27,532 nucleotides of DNA, taken from Choristocarpus tenellus KU-1152. Its lineage: Eukaryota; Phaeophyceae. The notes under the pieces are model-generated. The model worked only from the letters and a program-made list of their open reading frames with translations, was not told the DNA's origin and did not search any database. Both the position numbers and the translations under genes were made by a program. Shown here piece after piece: positions 1 through 11,049 of this stretch (its first letter is position 1; the number at the start of each line of letters is the position of its first letter). The DNA is taken from the NCBI GenBank assembly GCA_964200185.2, contig CAXNAD020000144.1:1-27532 (forward strand), read 5' to 3'.

Positions 1-78
1 AAATCACACCAAAAAAGTGAAAATCGAAAAAAGGGTGAAAAATGGACGCCGGCACCCTCCCCCCAGATACTTTGACCC
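1..78. mobile_element. Right end of a MITE-like element (family B)
   Basis: The segment ends in a C-rich run followed by AGATACTTTGACC and then TA at 79-80. The reverse complement of this end (GGTCAAAGTATCTGGGGGG) matches the left end of the foldback element at 21503. It shares the core CAAAGTATCT with the family A elements elsewhere in the window. Only the right end is inside the window, so the length and orientation are unknown. No coding sequence is seen. Confidence 0.55.
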
Positions 79-1829
79 TAGAGTTAGATCTATTTACAGA
101 ATGGTTGAGGAATGGAGCTAAATCACATAGCTTTCCTTGATATTTATATATTCGATTTTTTGTATTTCTTTCTTGTTTCTTTTGTCATATTGCATTGTTC
201 TCTTTTTAGGAGTTATCACCTTACAAAACTCTATACTAGACTATCAATAAAGAATAGAAATCTTACAATAATTAATGAATACAAAAAATATATTTTTACC
301 AACTAAATATTATTCGGTAAAGGTAAAGATGAACAAGTTTTGGTCAAAGTCTAATAATTTAGATAACCATATCGAGCTAAATATATCCTAGAAGACAAAT
401 TGAGGGTAATATATCTTTACCAGAAGTAACTAAGTAGAGTTGATGAGGACTTAAATTCAGACCTCTTTAAAAATATGTCACTGCATCTATATCAAGATAT
501 TCATCGGACCCTTGTTGATTATTACCACCAACTACCATTTTCTCTTCAATGATAGATTGCCAGAGATATTCTTATTTATTTCATTAAATCGCTACCATCA
601 AACTATCAATATTATAAGTGGAAAAACGGGTGTACCAATTGTTGATGGTGGTATGTGCAAGTATAATGATACTGTGATATGATATGCATTGCAACACCTA
701 CATGATGTGTGCTAGTTGTTGGCTGCCACCACCTGCAGACGCAAGACCTTTCGTTTCCAATTCGACACTACACCAACAACAGAAAGTGGAGTGAGCTTCT
801 GTGTGCTGTCCTGATACGCAAATGCATTTTGATAGATGCTGTGCTTGCTGCTCTCATTGTCTGACGCCCCATTAACCGCCCCACCTCTTACTGATATATC
901 AGTTCTTCATCGACTCTGTTGTGCCACTCTTGTGGCATATATGTGAAACATTTATACATTTTGTGTGCCTGCCTTACTCTGCTGACTGCCTCGAGTGTGT
1001 TGTCACTGTTCTAATGCTCCGATTTTGAAATTTCTGTGGAGTGCTGTTGTTGTCTCAAGTAGTATTTCTAAATAACCTCTCAAGGTTGCAGACGAAACAA
1101 AGGCTATGCTCATTTTTTTGGTGGGTAGTGGGACATTCAAATATAGTACTGGCACACACACACAAATGCGAGGGTATAGTTAGGTAGGCTAAACAGCCTC
1201 TACTTCTCTACCACACGAAGTTATACTCAAACATTGAGCTGACGTTGCCGCTGGCCGCATTGAAATAGCAATTCTAACTCGATGTAGTGAAAAGTGAATA
1301 GTCATTTTTGTTTCATAGAGACTTCATCTCATTTTTGACTTTGTATTGAAGTTGTAGCAGGTAGGTCTAGAGACAATGCTGTGATTGGGTAGCTATACCC
1401 ATCACCAGCAACCTCCCGTACCCCCTCTACCATTTTGTTGATGGATTTTCAAGTAATCAGGTCTATGTGAAAAGTAGAACAAACTATTATTTGTCCCTAG
1501 AGTTGTTGACTGTTTTCAATAAAGTGTTGCTTACTGACTCTCTTGATTCCTCCCCAAAACACCAATGCGCGTGGGAGCTGACAGTGTGCAACTGGAGGTA
1601 AGTACCAGTAATGGCGTTACTGCCAGGTCTAAGGCAATGAATGTCCAGTTTTGGGCTTAATATTTTTTCGTTTGCATGCAGTAGCAGTGCAAGCAATAGA
1701 GTGATGCGACTATAGCATCTTGTGTTGTGCGTATATTGATGGCAGGGTCGTTGTTCTGCAACAGTTTTGTTTGTGAGTGAATTTGGACTCCCTCCTGCAA
1801 CAACAGTGTCAAGGACTCCAGTTCAGGTA
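79..1829. other. Gene-free stretch
   Basis: Reading frames are short and have no recognisable motif. There is a small CA microsatellite near 1150. I see no RNA gene or structured repeat here. Confidence 0.5.
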
Positions 1830-2090
1830 AGAGTGAAAGTATCTTAGAGGGTACGAGTTTTGTCCTGTTTGTTCATTTGCTGCTTGGCTTCCCTTGTTTT
1901 TTTTAATGATATTTTCCTACTCCAAAACGTTTCAGAGTAGGTAAAGTGTGTACGTTATGAAAAGGTGTGTCCGGAACAAGGATATTGACACTTCCTAATA
2001 AACATGATATCCAAAATTACGTCAAAATCGTAACATTAGGTTTTGGTCTCCAAATGGATGCGACCCTACCCTCTAAGATACTTTGGCTCG
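1830..2090 (+). mobile_element. MITE family A, copy 1
   Basis: This is a complete miniature element of 261 bases. The left end reads AGAGTG then AAAGTATCTTAGAGGGTA. The right end reads TACCCTCTAAGATACTTT then GGCTCG, so the ends are inverted repeats of about 23 bases. TA flanks both sides (1828-1829 and 2091-2092), the target duplication typical of Tc1/mariner-type transposition. The interior aligns over its whole length with 26822-27145, including a small internal inverted motif (CCTACTCC...AGAGTAGG). It encodes nothing, so an enzyme elsewhere must have moved it. Confidence 0.85.
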
Positions 2091-2092
2091 TA

Positions 2093-3180
2093 CACGTACC
2101 CTAACCCTATTTACATAACTTTGGGTGATTATTGATAAAATAATAGTAGTGAAGATACTATAACATTGTGTAGAAGGTTGAAGGTGGGTTTAGGGCGTTA
2201 CTTTCTATTTGATTGTTGCAGCGTGGAGTATAGTAGTTTGAAATAGTAGTACCGGGTTGTTCTTTTCCTTTCTTGAACAATGTGTTGATATTCCGATGAC
2301 GAACAAGGTATGCATGGCAAGTGATAATGATATTGAAAGATAGATGCGTTTATAACATGGTTGCATCTTCTTGTTGTGGCGGTTCTTATGTTCTTATTGT
2401 CATAATTATAGTTTTCAGCGTTTTGGTGGTGGTGGGAGTTTGGTTTTGGTATTATTGAGAAGGCATTTTATGCATTCCCAACCAACAACAGGATGTAATA
2501 GATGTGATGTTATAAAAACCACAATCGAGGATGGTGTAAATGAAGCTGAAAATTATGGAAATATGAGAAAGAGAGATACACAGAGGACGGGATATAAAGG
2601 GAAAGTTTATTAAGTAATCTGAGTTTTGCGGGGGGGAGAATTCTGCTAGGATCAAGTTACAGGAAAAGGAGGGTTGATGAAGGAAAATATTATTTTGGGC
2701 AAGGGTAAATGACGAGTTAATTAGTGAGTGACTAAGAGACAGGAGTGATAGGAGAAACGTTAAAGAAATGAGTGATAGATGGAAGAACAAGGTAGAGGGA
2801 ATGGTCAGAACGTGAAGAAGATTTAAGGCTGCTGGTACAGGAAAGGGAGGACTAGAACAAGACAACCTCTGAGCAATCTCTCCCACCCAACCACCCTTTT
2901 GCTTGATCACGACCGATTGGGATGCTGGGTAAGGGGGGGGAAAGGTCAAGTTTGAGTGGGGTAGATGTCTTCTAGTTCAAAGCGTTGGTACGAAGTGGAT
3001 GTGGAAGGGGTGTTCTTGGACGATTCTGGAGTGGTGTTGAAATGCGTGGGGGTATGGAAAGTGGGGGAAAGTGTTGGGGGGTTTAGTGGTGTTGAATGGG
3101 GTTGGAAAGCGGTAAGTGAGGAAATGTCTTGTGGAGGAAGTGGTAAGTGGTGTGGGGTTGAGTGGGTTTGAAGGGTGGGA
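2093..3180. other. Gene-free, purine-biased stretch
   Basis: No convincing gene is seen. From about 2550 to 3180 the plus strand is strongly G/A-rich and later G/T-rich. This opens long pyrimidine-coded frames on the minus strand (Ser/Pro/Leu-rich), which I treat as composition artefacts. Confidence 0.45.
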
Positions 3181-3407
3181 TGGTTACTGGAAATCAGTGG
3201 CAAAGGGGTCGCAGTGGTTGGTCATTGGATTTAGGGGGTGACTGGAAACCAGCGGCGAAGGGGTTCACAGTGGTTGGTCACAAGAGATGGGCGGTGACTG
3301 GAAATCAATGGCAAAGGGGTCGCAGTGGTTGGTCATTGGATTTAGGGGGTGACTGGAAACCAGCGGCGAAGGGGTTTTGCACTGGTTGGTCACAAGTGCC
3401 TGCATAA
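3181..3407 (+). repeat. Tandem repeat, ~55-base units in a 111-base higher-order pair
   Basis: The motif ACTGGAAA recurs at 3186, 3241, 3297 and 3352, at spacings of 55, 56 and 55. Units 1 and 3 (with ATTGGATTTAGGGGGTG) resemble each other more than units 2 and 4 (with CAGCGGCGAAGGGGTT), so the true unit is about 111 bases, present twice. Because 111 is a multiple of three, one frame stays open and reads as two 37-residue repeats (GNQWQRGRSGWSLDLGGDW...). No start, domain or splice context supports a protein. Confidence 0.75.
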
Positions 3408-3578
3408 TGAGGAATGGGTGGAATGCAAATATAAAAATTATAATCCAGAATTCGTGAACAAAAAAAAATAGGAATTTCAGATGATACCTAAAGTGATCCC
3501 AGTAGCTTCGCCCTCTGTGGCAATCTTGTTTTTTTTCACTGTATCACCAGAACAGTTGAACAACAATAGATATATGAA

Positions 3579-4049
3579 ATGAACGGGTATGCCAAGAGCG
3601 TTTCAATATTTGTACCCACAAATATCCAGGCTTCGAGGAACGGGACTATGTCCATCTCAAATAAGGGAAAAAACGCGGGGGAACATCTTCAGTGCAATTT
3701 TGAAGGTCAGGACTTCAAAACGGACGAAGATGGAGTGGTTGGCTGGATTCCTTGCAAAACACTGGTCCGGGGTAGGTCGCTGCCCAAGTTTGGCTGGTGT
3801 GGCTATACCGAAAAACCCCTCAAGATTTCCGGACATACTTTTAACGCCTTTTGCAGACTTTCTGTAAACACACACACGTATCACTTACACAGCAACATGA
3901 ACCACGACAATGAGACAAGGAGAGCCGCCGAGGTCACTTTGCCCCCTAGATTTACCTTCGGCACCTTCTCTGTCAAGAGGCGACGGAAAAGCAAGTACCG
4001 TGTGACACTCAGTGCGATGTTAGGCGACGAGAAAGGGTGGGTAGTGTAG
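3579..4049 (+). CDS. Open frame in repeat copy A, unknown protein
   Basis: This is a 156-codon open frame in the 5' half of copy A. The same frame can be followed in copy B on the minus strand (15290-14950). There CNFDVHNFKTDEN corresponds to CNFEGQDFKTDED here, and KSKYRVTLNAMLVDEK to KSKYRVTLSAMLGDEK. Copy B has stops, so at least that copy is dead. After the stop at 4049, residues similar to copy B (IESITTQT) continue in the same frame, so copy A probably lost its C-terminus too. No known domain was recognised. It is probably a relic of a transposon-encoded protein. The ATG at 3579 lies outside the part shared with copy B and may not be the native start. Confidence 0.35.
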   Translation: MNGYAKSVSIFVPTNIQASRNGTMSISNKGKNAGEHLQCNFEGQDFKTDEDGVVGWIPCKTLVRGRSLPKFGWCGYTEKPLKISGHTFNAFCRLSVNTHTYHLHSNMNHDNETRRAAEVTLPPRFTFGTFSVKRRRKSKYRVTLSAMLGDEKGWVV

Positions 4050-4775
4050 CGCAGCAGCATAATCAAATCGCGAAATGGATCACGGGGCCGCGACACCGAC
4101 GCTGAGAGAAGATACATTGAAAGCATTACCACGCAAACATGTTTAGATCTTCATCCACGTCTAACCTTGTTCCTGGACTTAGGGTTGTACGTATAAAGTT
4201 AATTAAGGCTTTCTCCTAGCCTGCATTCATTCGAGAAACCAACACAGTTTCCCATCAACTCAAGCCTGTCCTCCCTCGCCCTTGCGCCTTGATAAAATAT
4301 CACCCGCCCAAGAAACACGGAGGACGCCCATTTCCGGCGCTCAACGACGAAATGTGATAGTCAGGACTCTAACCCTACGAATCCTTTACCTATGTATGAA
4401 CAACGGGAAAGACTGTCAAATGGTGCTCGAGATATCAGCAGGATATGCGATGGTCAGGTCGGAAACTGTGAGTAAATGGGATAGAGACTTCCTAACTGAG
4501 GGCCATATCAAGGTGTCGAAGCAAGGGCACTATGAGAGGCGTTTCGTTCTGGACGTTGACGAGGACATCCTTGTCGAGGTTAAAGAGTGGGTGCGCGAAC
4601 ACACAGGACGAAAGGGTGGGGAGGCATTCTTCCTGTCTAAACCCTCTACTTCCAATCAACTAATGGCACATCTATTGCCACTCTTGGTGTCCTACAATCC
4701 GGGGTTCGAACCCCAATATGAGAGCTCTTTCTTCGAGAGAAGAAAAAAATGGGAAAAACACGAACCACGTACTTT
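3620..4775 (+). mobile_element. Transposon-derived repeat, copy A
   Basis: This segment aligns with the minus strand of 13715-15420. Visible blocks are 3625-3860, 3890-4140 and 4160-4775. Homology stops abruptly at the same point in both copies, just after the palindrome GGGGTTCGAACCCC and an A-rich tail (GAAAAAAAT) near 4775. Copy A lacks about 520 bases that copy B has between the second and third blocks (14300-14820). It also lacks the upstream module present next to copy B. No terminal inverted repeats or target duplication were found, so the element type is open. Confidence 0.7.
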
Positions 4776-4893
4776 TGTAGGTGGGCATCACGAATATGCT
4801 TTTTTTTTAAAATTGGATGTCTGCATCAAAAGTAATCAGTGGACAACCTCACAGCACAAAGGTACCACACAACCTCTTTTCGCTCGAAACTAG
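4282..4893 (+). CDS. Helix-turn-helix N-terminal region of a DDE-type transposase, truncated (copy A)
   Basis: The first ATG is at 4396; the open frame without an ATG runs back to 4282. From MNNGKDCQM the protein has the layout of a DNA-binding HTH segment seen at the N-terminus of eukaryotic DDE transposases. It shows a helix pair with SETVSKWDRDFLTEG, the basic turn KVSKQGHYERRF, an acidic stretch DVDEDIL, then VKEWVREHTGRKGGE and a LLP motif. This assignment comes from memory of the family pattern, not from a search. The catalytic DDE domain is absent: homology to copy B ends near 4775 and the rest of the frame is unrelated tail. It would bind transposon ends if expressed, but cannot cut or join DNA. 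Confidence 0.55.
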   Translation: MRLDKISPAQETRRTPISGAQRRNVIVRTLTLRILYLCMNNGKDCQMVLEISAGYAMVRSETVSKWDRDFLTEGHIKVSKQGHYERRFVLDVDEDILVEVKEWVREHTGRKGGEAFFLSKPSTSNQLMAHLLPLLVSYNPGFEPQYESSFFERRKKWEKHEPRTFVGGHHEYAFFLKLDVCIKSNQWTTSQHKGTTQPLFARN

Positions 4894-4985
4894 CATGACC
4901 GTGAGTCGCACGATAATATGCCTATATCCCATCATCTCTTCCTACCAGCTCCTACAAACTAGTAAGGGAACAACATCCCTGGTAA

Positions 4986-5405
4986 GTGAACACCGCTGGG
5001 GACGATTGGTTTGGTTTGGATCAAGTTCCGTCACTAACCATGTTCCTTTACAATCTGTTACTTTATGCCCCTACTGTGTTGGCACTCATTGTTATTGTGG
5101 TATTCCTTCAAAATGGTGAGATCATTTCCAGAAGAGGTGAAATTTGTGGACTTTCGTCTCAACGAAAATCACCTTTCCTATCTTGTTTTTGGGACTTGAA
5201 ATTTACAGGCAACACCAGGGCGTCATGGAAGGTGTACGTGGGAGCATGGGGGTATGGACTTCACCTCGTGGGCATTTTAACATGTCGAAATCGCTGGGGT
5301 ATGGGAGTGATCATGTCCAAGCTCTTATCAACGCAACGACAAGGGCCCAGGTGGGAGTATGGTCTGCTCTCCATTTATGTTATCGTGTGCCTATCTGTGT
5401 TCTGA
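4986..5405 (+). CDS. Possible membrane-protein ORF
   Basis: This 139-codon frame has its first ATG at 5040. The peptide after it (MFLYNLLLYAPTVLALIVIV) forms a good membrane segment. A second hydrophobic stretch (YGLHLVGILTC) and a third at the C-terminus (LLSIYVIVCLSVF) follow. A GT-AG pair from about 5117 (GTGAGATC) to 5209 (ATTTACAG) could be an in-frame intron joining the first segment to GNTRASWKVY. There is no homology that I recognise, and a competing frame (5144-5416) is also open. It is a weak call. Confidence 0.2.
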   Translation: MNTAGDDWFGLDQVPSLTMFLYNLLLYAPTVLALIVIVVFLQNGEIISRRGEICGLSSQRKSPFLSCFWDLKFTGNTRASWKVYVGAWGYGLHLVGILTCRNRWGMGVIMSKLLSTQRQGPRWEYGLLSIYVIVCLSVF

Positions 5406-5416
5406 GACGAAGATGA

Positions 5417-8044
5417 CGCTATGATCCTATAGGGTTGTTCTACGTACCACTTAAAATATCCTTCGACCTCGCTTCACTATAATTTCTATACAGCTAGCTT
5501 GTCTATAGGATTGCACCTACTCAGACAAAGTTTCTTGAAAAATGTCGTCTTTAGTTGGCATTCGCGGTTGTCTATTGATGTACTGACGGCATGATCCCGA
5601 CAAACGACGGCCTCCTCGCCCGCCCACGAGACTATACTGTGTACGTGCGCGCCTTCCACGAAACTGTGGGGACATAACTGTGTCAGGGTAAGGATGCTCG
5701 GCTTCAGCCTTTCTGGTCTCTCTGATCGCGACACAGCGAACTAGTGGATGGTTAGGTCGTTAGGTCAATGCCGCTATTCGATCCCCGACAATCCCGTTCA
5801 TGGACTAGTGTAGAGGTCTTACGACCAGGATGAGGTACTCTAAAGTAGAGACCTGTGCCAGGGTATGAGGGAGTTGCTGTTCTGGGGTATAAATGAGGGA
5901 CTATCCTTCGAGATTTAGCAGCCTCAGTGGTTCAGTAACACTCGGTGGGCAGGAACAGATGGGGTTTGTGTGGCGATTGAAACCTGAAAAGTCTGTGCTG
6001 GGGGGAAACGATGTGGAGATCCACAAGGTATGAGCCACAATTCTCCAGCAACACGTGGAGAAGCAAAGATACTATGTTCTCCAGCAGCAAGAGGACAGAA
6101 AGGGCAGGGTAGGGTCTGTGGCCGCCTTTGCTGAAGGAGATAAAACCTAGCTCAATTTGCTTGTACAACAGTGATGTCTGTGGGTAATTTGGACCTCCAA
6201 AGCGTGTAAGGGGGAATTCTAAAACTATTGAAGGTATCATAGGTCAGGGCCCGACCAGACAGCATAATAACAAAAGTAATTGAGACAACAGTCACCTAAA
6301 TGGCATCGAGCAAGAACTTTTTGGATAAGTAGAATGTGTTTGGTGTTTTTTCCGTTGGTGCAGTCATGAAATGCAGTTTGCTCATAGCTCCTGAACATTT
6401 CTTTGTCAGCATCCTCTAGTAACAAATCCTAAAGTTTCAATATTCTGTGTGCACTAGTTATGGGACAATGTCTACGGGGGAGTGCGGTGTTTATTATTTT
6501 TGGTGTTAATCGTTGCCATTGTGATGGGGTTGAAATATGTGTGGTTTTTTTGTCGGTGGCAGTAAGGCAAGTGCAACAGGAAACGATGTTGGCAATTTGC
6601 CAATTTGCCTGAGAAGGTAGTGCAACGAAGGCGAAATATGGTGATCCAACAAGGGATTACCAGGAGGAGAGGTGCCACTAGAACATGGCAGGATGGTATG
6701 TGAGGCTGCTGGGGAAACGAGTTTGAGTGGGATTGTGAGTATGAATACAAGTACCAACGTGTTAAGTTGCCCATCTTGAGAGGTGAATTGGCACAGCAGT
6801 ACCAGATATATGTAGTCTTTCAGGTGTGGCCTGAATGTAGTGTGAGCGATTGTAATTGGGATTTATTTGAAAGGTAATGTGTGGAGGGTATTGAACTCTT
6901 TGTCTGCCAAGGTTACCAATTGTATTTGTTAGGTTAAATTTCAGGCATGAACATTGTCCAAACCCATATCCAAGAATATATTTGAATAATGACCCTTCTA
7001 AGACAGTATGATCCAATGTTTGAGGTGGTTTTGAAGTTCCACCTCCAATGCCTTTTGTTTCGTAACACTATGCCATAGTTCATTCTCTGTGTATAGCAAT
7101 CCCAAGACCCCCTTCTTTTTGACCAACTACCCTCTCTCTCTCCCAATTGCCCTTTCCCACTCCTGTACTATATTTCCCACACCCCTAAGGTTATGTCTCC
7201 AAAACAGAATTTCTACTGTTGGTTCTCTGAATCCCTAATACTGATATCCCCATTATGCCTCCTTCCTCTACTCATTTTCTACTCATACCTCAGTAGAGTA
7301 GCATTGTGTTGTTTCTGTGCGTGCAACTGTATCCTATTCTTCATTTCCTTACCTACTTCTCAAATCTCTGACATCTCTCTCTCTCTCTTCTTACTGGATT
7401 GACTGGGTAACCATCTATTGCTGAGTGCTCTGTTTATGTATGTAAAATAACAACACACAACTATTTATGTGTATGTGCATTTGTGAATGGTTATATTCAA
7501 CCTCCCAGAGGACACTACATGTCAATGTGGACGGCCTGGTAAGTTGTGGTGGGTGTGGTCTACAGCCTTCCATGCCTGCAATGTGGGGTGGATAGAGGCT
7601 GCTGGCTACTTCTGTTCCCTCCTGTAAGAGCCACTCCCCCCAGTAGTTTACCCCACAGAGCCATGTCCTCCCCCTCCCCACTCCTGCACTAATGTTTCAT
7701 CAGTTGTGATTTGCTTGTTTCCAAGATATATTTGAATACTTGGTTATGTATTGATGTGGTTTTGTGTTCTAGAATTTTTGCCAGATTTGTCCTTACAGTG
7801 TTACCATTTTCTATTTTGCGGTAGAGACTTAGTCGGATAGATGTATAGACGGAGGAAGTATTTACGTCTGAAGGGGGAGGAACCGTGAAGTATGGTACAT
7901 GCATACATCACACTGTCAAATGCTACAGTATGTAGTACTTTAGAAGCTTTGTGCCTTTCATGTATCTTCTTTTATTCGTCCTTTGTGGTGAATTTCATTG
8001 GAGAGAGTGCCAGTAGGATGAGGTACATTGCCCATCAAACCCCT
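5417..8044. other. Gene-free stretch
   Basis: No recognisable gene is seen. Scattered open frames of 60-100 codons occur on both strands without motifs. Pyrimidine-rich tracts lie at 7100-7400 (including a CT run near 7378). I see no repeat family shared with the rest of the window. Confidence 0.45.
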
Positions 8045-8620
8045 CCTTGAAGAGCTTTTGTTTGGCATTTATATTGAAGCTTCAATGCTGCAGTGTCTAC
8101 AGAAGCATCTGGGTGTTAATTTTGTCGTAGTCCTTGGGCATCCAGCCTGTCTCTTGTTTTATTACCTGTTTCCTCAGCTGACACTTGTTTATGAACGGCT
8201 TGGCGACATTTAACCTACATTTGGATTTTGTTCAGGTTGTCAATACATGTGGGACTAAAAGTGTATGAAGTCATGGTGACACTCGGTGGATATCACCCAC
8301 ACTATAGAGCAGAAGTGCGCACGGTCGGCCCTACAACCATGATCAACGTCCAAACCACATTGGTGGGCTGGCAAGCTGGCCTCATCATGCAAGACTCGAT
8401 GGCCTTTGCCGGAGCTCTCTCCTTACCACCCCACCATTGTCCGGGCAAAACACTTCAGCAAGAAATCGCCCATGTCTGACAAAGGTGACCTCTTCAATGC
8501 AGGAGTTGAGGAGGGGAGGTCATTGTGCTGGAACATGTAAGCTTTTGTGATTTCTGCTGTCATCATCTACCTCTGCTTGTTGCCAAAATGATATCAATTC
8601 CACTGGTGCACTAGCAACAC
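8045..8620 (+). repeat. Second copy of the 15540-16100 repeat module
   Basis: This segment aligns on the plus strand with the minus strand of 15540-16100. Shared blocks include GCAGAAGTGC, CCCTACAA, CCAAACCAC, GCAAGACT-GATGGCCTT and GCAGGAGT-GAGGAGGGG. The two copies have diverged a lot and carry indels that change the frame. Differences fall on all three codon positions, so it looks neutrally decayed rather than coding. Here the module stands alone, without the transposase-like part that follows it at 13.7-15.4 kb. Confidence 0.7.
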
Positions 8621-11049
8621 TCGACTAGTCCAATGGCCTCAGCTGCTGTACCATACTTGGGTTAGGGCAGAAGGTGCAAAGGGAGGTCAGAGGTGAGTTC
8701 CTTGCTCCTCTTTGACTTTTCATCAGGCATTACTATACATGACAATATATATATATGTATTTTTTAATCCGGATGTAGTCTTCCATGTGGTGAGCAAGTT
8801 CTGTAGAGGAAGTATGTGGTGAAACATTGGGGACCTTTCGTAACGGCAGCAAATTATTGTTTCCTTGTTGCCCAAGAAGGAGTCGAGTTGATGATACAGA
8901 GAGGACGTTGGCATACTAGAAGGCTACAAATGTTTTTGGCAACAATTTTGGAAAGGAATATATCAGGTCTATCATTTCTTGGCCCAGTTAGACTCCCGGA
9001 GTGAAAGGCATCGAGACTTGAATAAATTGTTTTGGGCTTACGTGAAACAGTTATTTTGTATGTACTGGTATTTATCTTAACTTTATTCTGCGGACTATCC
9101 CAACCCGTGGTTGGAGGAATTAGACACGGAGATACTGTACTTCTCACAATTAACTGTTATAGTACTCCAAGTAATTGATTGACAAAGGTAAAACACAGGA
9201 TCTTTTGACCCCAGAGTTGCTCAATGAAAGCCAGAGTAGCATTTCCTTGAAATTGTTTTGTATTTTTGGCTGTTGAGTTCTGTGAGATGAAACTGAAATT
9301 TAATTTTCTCATGCATACTTTCTTTATCACTGGTGAGGTTGTTGAAATGAGTCCTTATCTCACTATGTGTTATGCACGTACACGCTATCCTTTGGCATAG
9401 AGAATAAAAGAGCACTCTTTTATTGTCCTACTATACCTGCCTCACTCTGTTGTTGGGGTGGCTGGTGCATAAGAGTATATGTGATGAAGATTCTTGTAGG
9501 TTCCAAATGGTCAATGCTGCAACGCACTGCTGCAAAAATAGAGTGGGTCGGGTACAGTAGGGACAATGACGCAGTGTTCCTCATTGGGCTCAAAGTGCCA
9601 ACAGAGTCCACGCAGGCGCACAACACAGCGCGGCATTAGGCCTTCATTGGAGCAAGCTCCCCGCTAGTGATTAAAGTACACTACACTTGAGAATATTTCA
9701 TCAGATTTTTTGTCTCGCATAACTCAAGAGCCAAAAATGATCGATTTCTAGGGAAAACCATTCTGAGTTTCTATGAGCGACTGGGCTCAGAAGATCCTTT
9801 GTTTTCTATCTAAAGCCTCTCTTCATTCCTTGCTTCTCATGCGTTTGGTTCGGAAATCCCACCGGTCAATTGCTTCACCTCCTTCAAACGTTGTTCTTGG
9901 TTGGCCTTGACGTTGTCACCTTGACTTTGGTTTGGCGTGTTTTTGTGGTATAGGGAGAGATAAGGTGGTACAGGTGCATAATTTGTTGGTCTTGCCATAT
10001 GTGGGTTTGGATATATTGAAGGCAGTTTTCCTTGAAAAGGAGACTGGTGCGGATGGGGTTTGGATCCTGAAATTCCTTCAGCAAACTCTACTCTACTTTT
10101 GATAAAGGCTCAATGTAATGTGGATCAGTATGGTGTTTGAATTGATACAGTCGATATACAGATGTAACGCTGACGATAAATATATCATAGAGGCGAAGTA
10201 AATGAGTGGTACCCATTAAAGATGCTGACAAATATGTGCAATTTTTGTCTTCTCTTTAAATAATGCGTATTGCATCCTTCCCAAATCTGTCGAAAATTTT
10301 CAAACAGTGGAGAAACCAACGCTCTCAAGTCAATTTTAACAGTTAATCCACAGAAATATGGATGGTTTTCAAAAGATTGAAAAAAGTGGGATAAAATGTG
10401 AAACGGTCCACAGTAAAGTTGGGTAGCTCTCGTTCAGTTTGGCTCTCATACCTTGCAAACTGGCATATTTTGGATGTGTCAGGGAAGGACGTGGACCAAA
10501 AGCAAACCAGGTTACACAGGCTGGCAGCGGTGTACACATCATGTTGTGATTAGCAACCTTGAGGAGAGTGTTGTGGTATAGGTAGTATTGAAATTCTTTG
10601 AAGTGGTAAAAAGTTTTGTTGAGGCATCTTTAACATACGCGGCGACTGTTATCCTTCCTTGAGAGTCCTGGTATTTTTGGTTTGACGTTTTCCTTGTCAC
10701 ATCTTTACTATGTTCGAGGACATACTGACATGACTTGCAATTGATCGCGTATGCTGTACATTGATATGGCTACTTCATACCGTTCGTTATATTTTTCAGT
10801 GATGATATTTTTTGGCCAGCTCCCCTCGGTTCTTTGCTTTCTTTTCTACAACTCAACACACACGTCACGCACTGTGCACCTGTTCCACAAGAGCATCTAA
10901 TATTCACAGTAATCCAACCACGGTTCTTATGTTTGTATTCCGACATCAACTGAAAGATATATCTTGTTTGAGAATTAGATGCATTGTTTCCCCGCTGTTT
11001 AATCTTGATTCGTTTCAGATACTTAACCACCCTTTGAAAATTGAAAGAG
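8621..11049. other. Gene-free stretch
   Basis: No gene could be supported. One short frame (8816-9004, +) has a protein-like composition but no motif or start context. A TA microsatellite lies near 8745. Near 9200 a fragment (GATCTTTTGACCCCAGAGTT) resembles the junction at 65-85, possibly an eroded element end. Confidence 0.4.

Noticed and set aside
2452-3203. Long minus-strand frames rich in Ser, Pro and Leu
   Set aside because: They follow from the purine bias of the plus strand; no motif, start context or splice signal supports them.
3181-3407. CRISPR-like array in the 55-base repeats
   Set aside because: The repeats are contiguous; there are no unique spacers.
4690-4730. tRNA gene suggested by GGTTCGAACCC (also at 13741)
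   Set aside because: No A-box, acceptor stem or anticodon arm fits at the right distance on either strand, and the T stem pairs only in part.
9190-9225. Eroded MITE end (GATCTTTTGACCCCAGAGTT)
   Set aside because: The similarity to 65-85 is short and no second end is visible, so I did not call an element.
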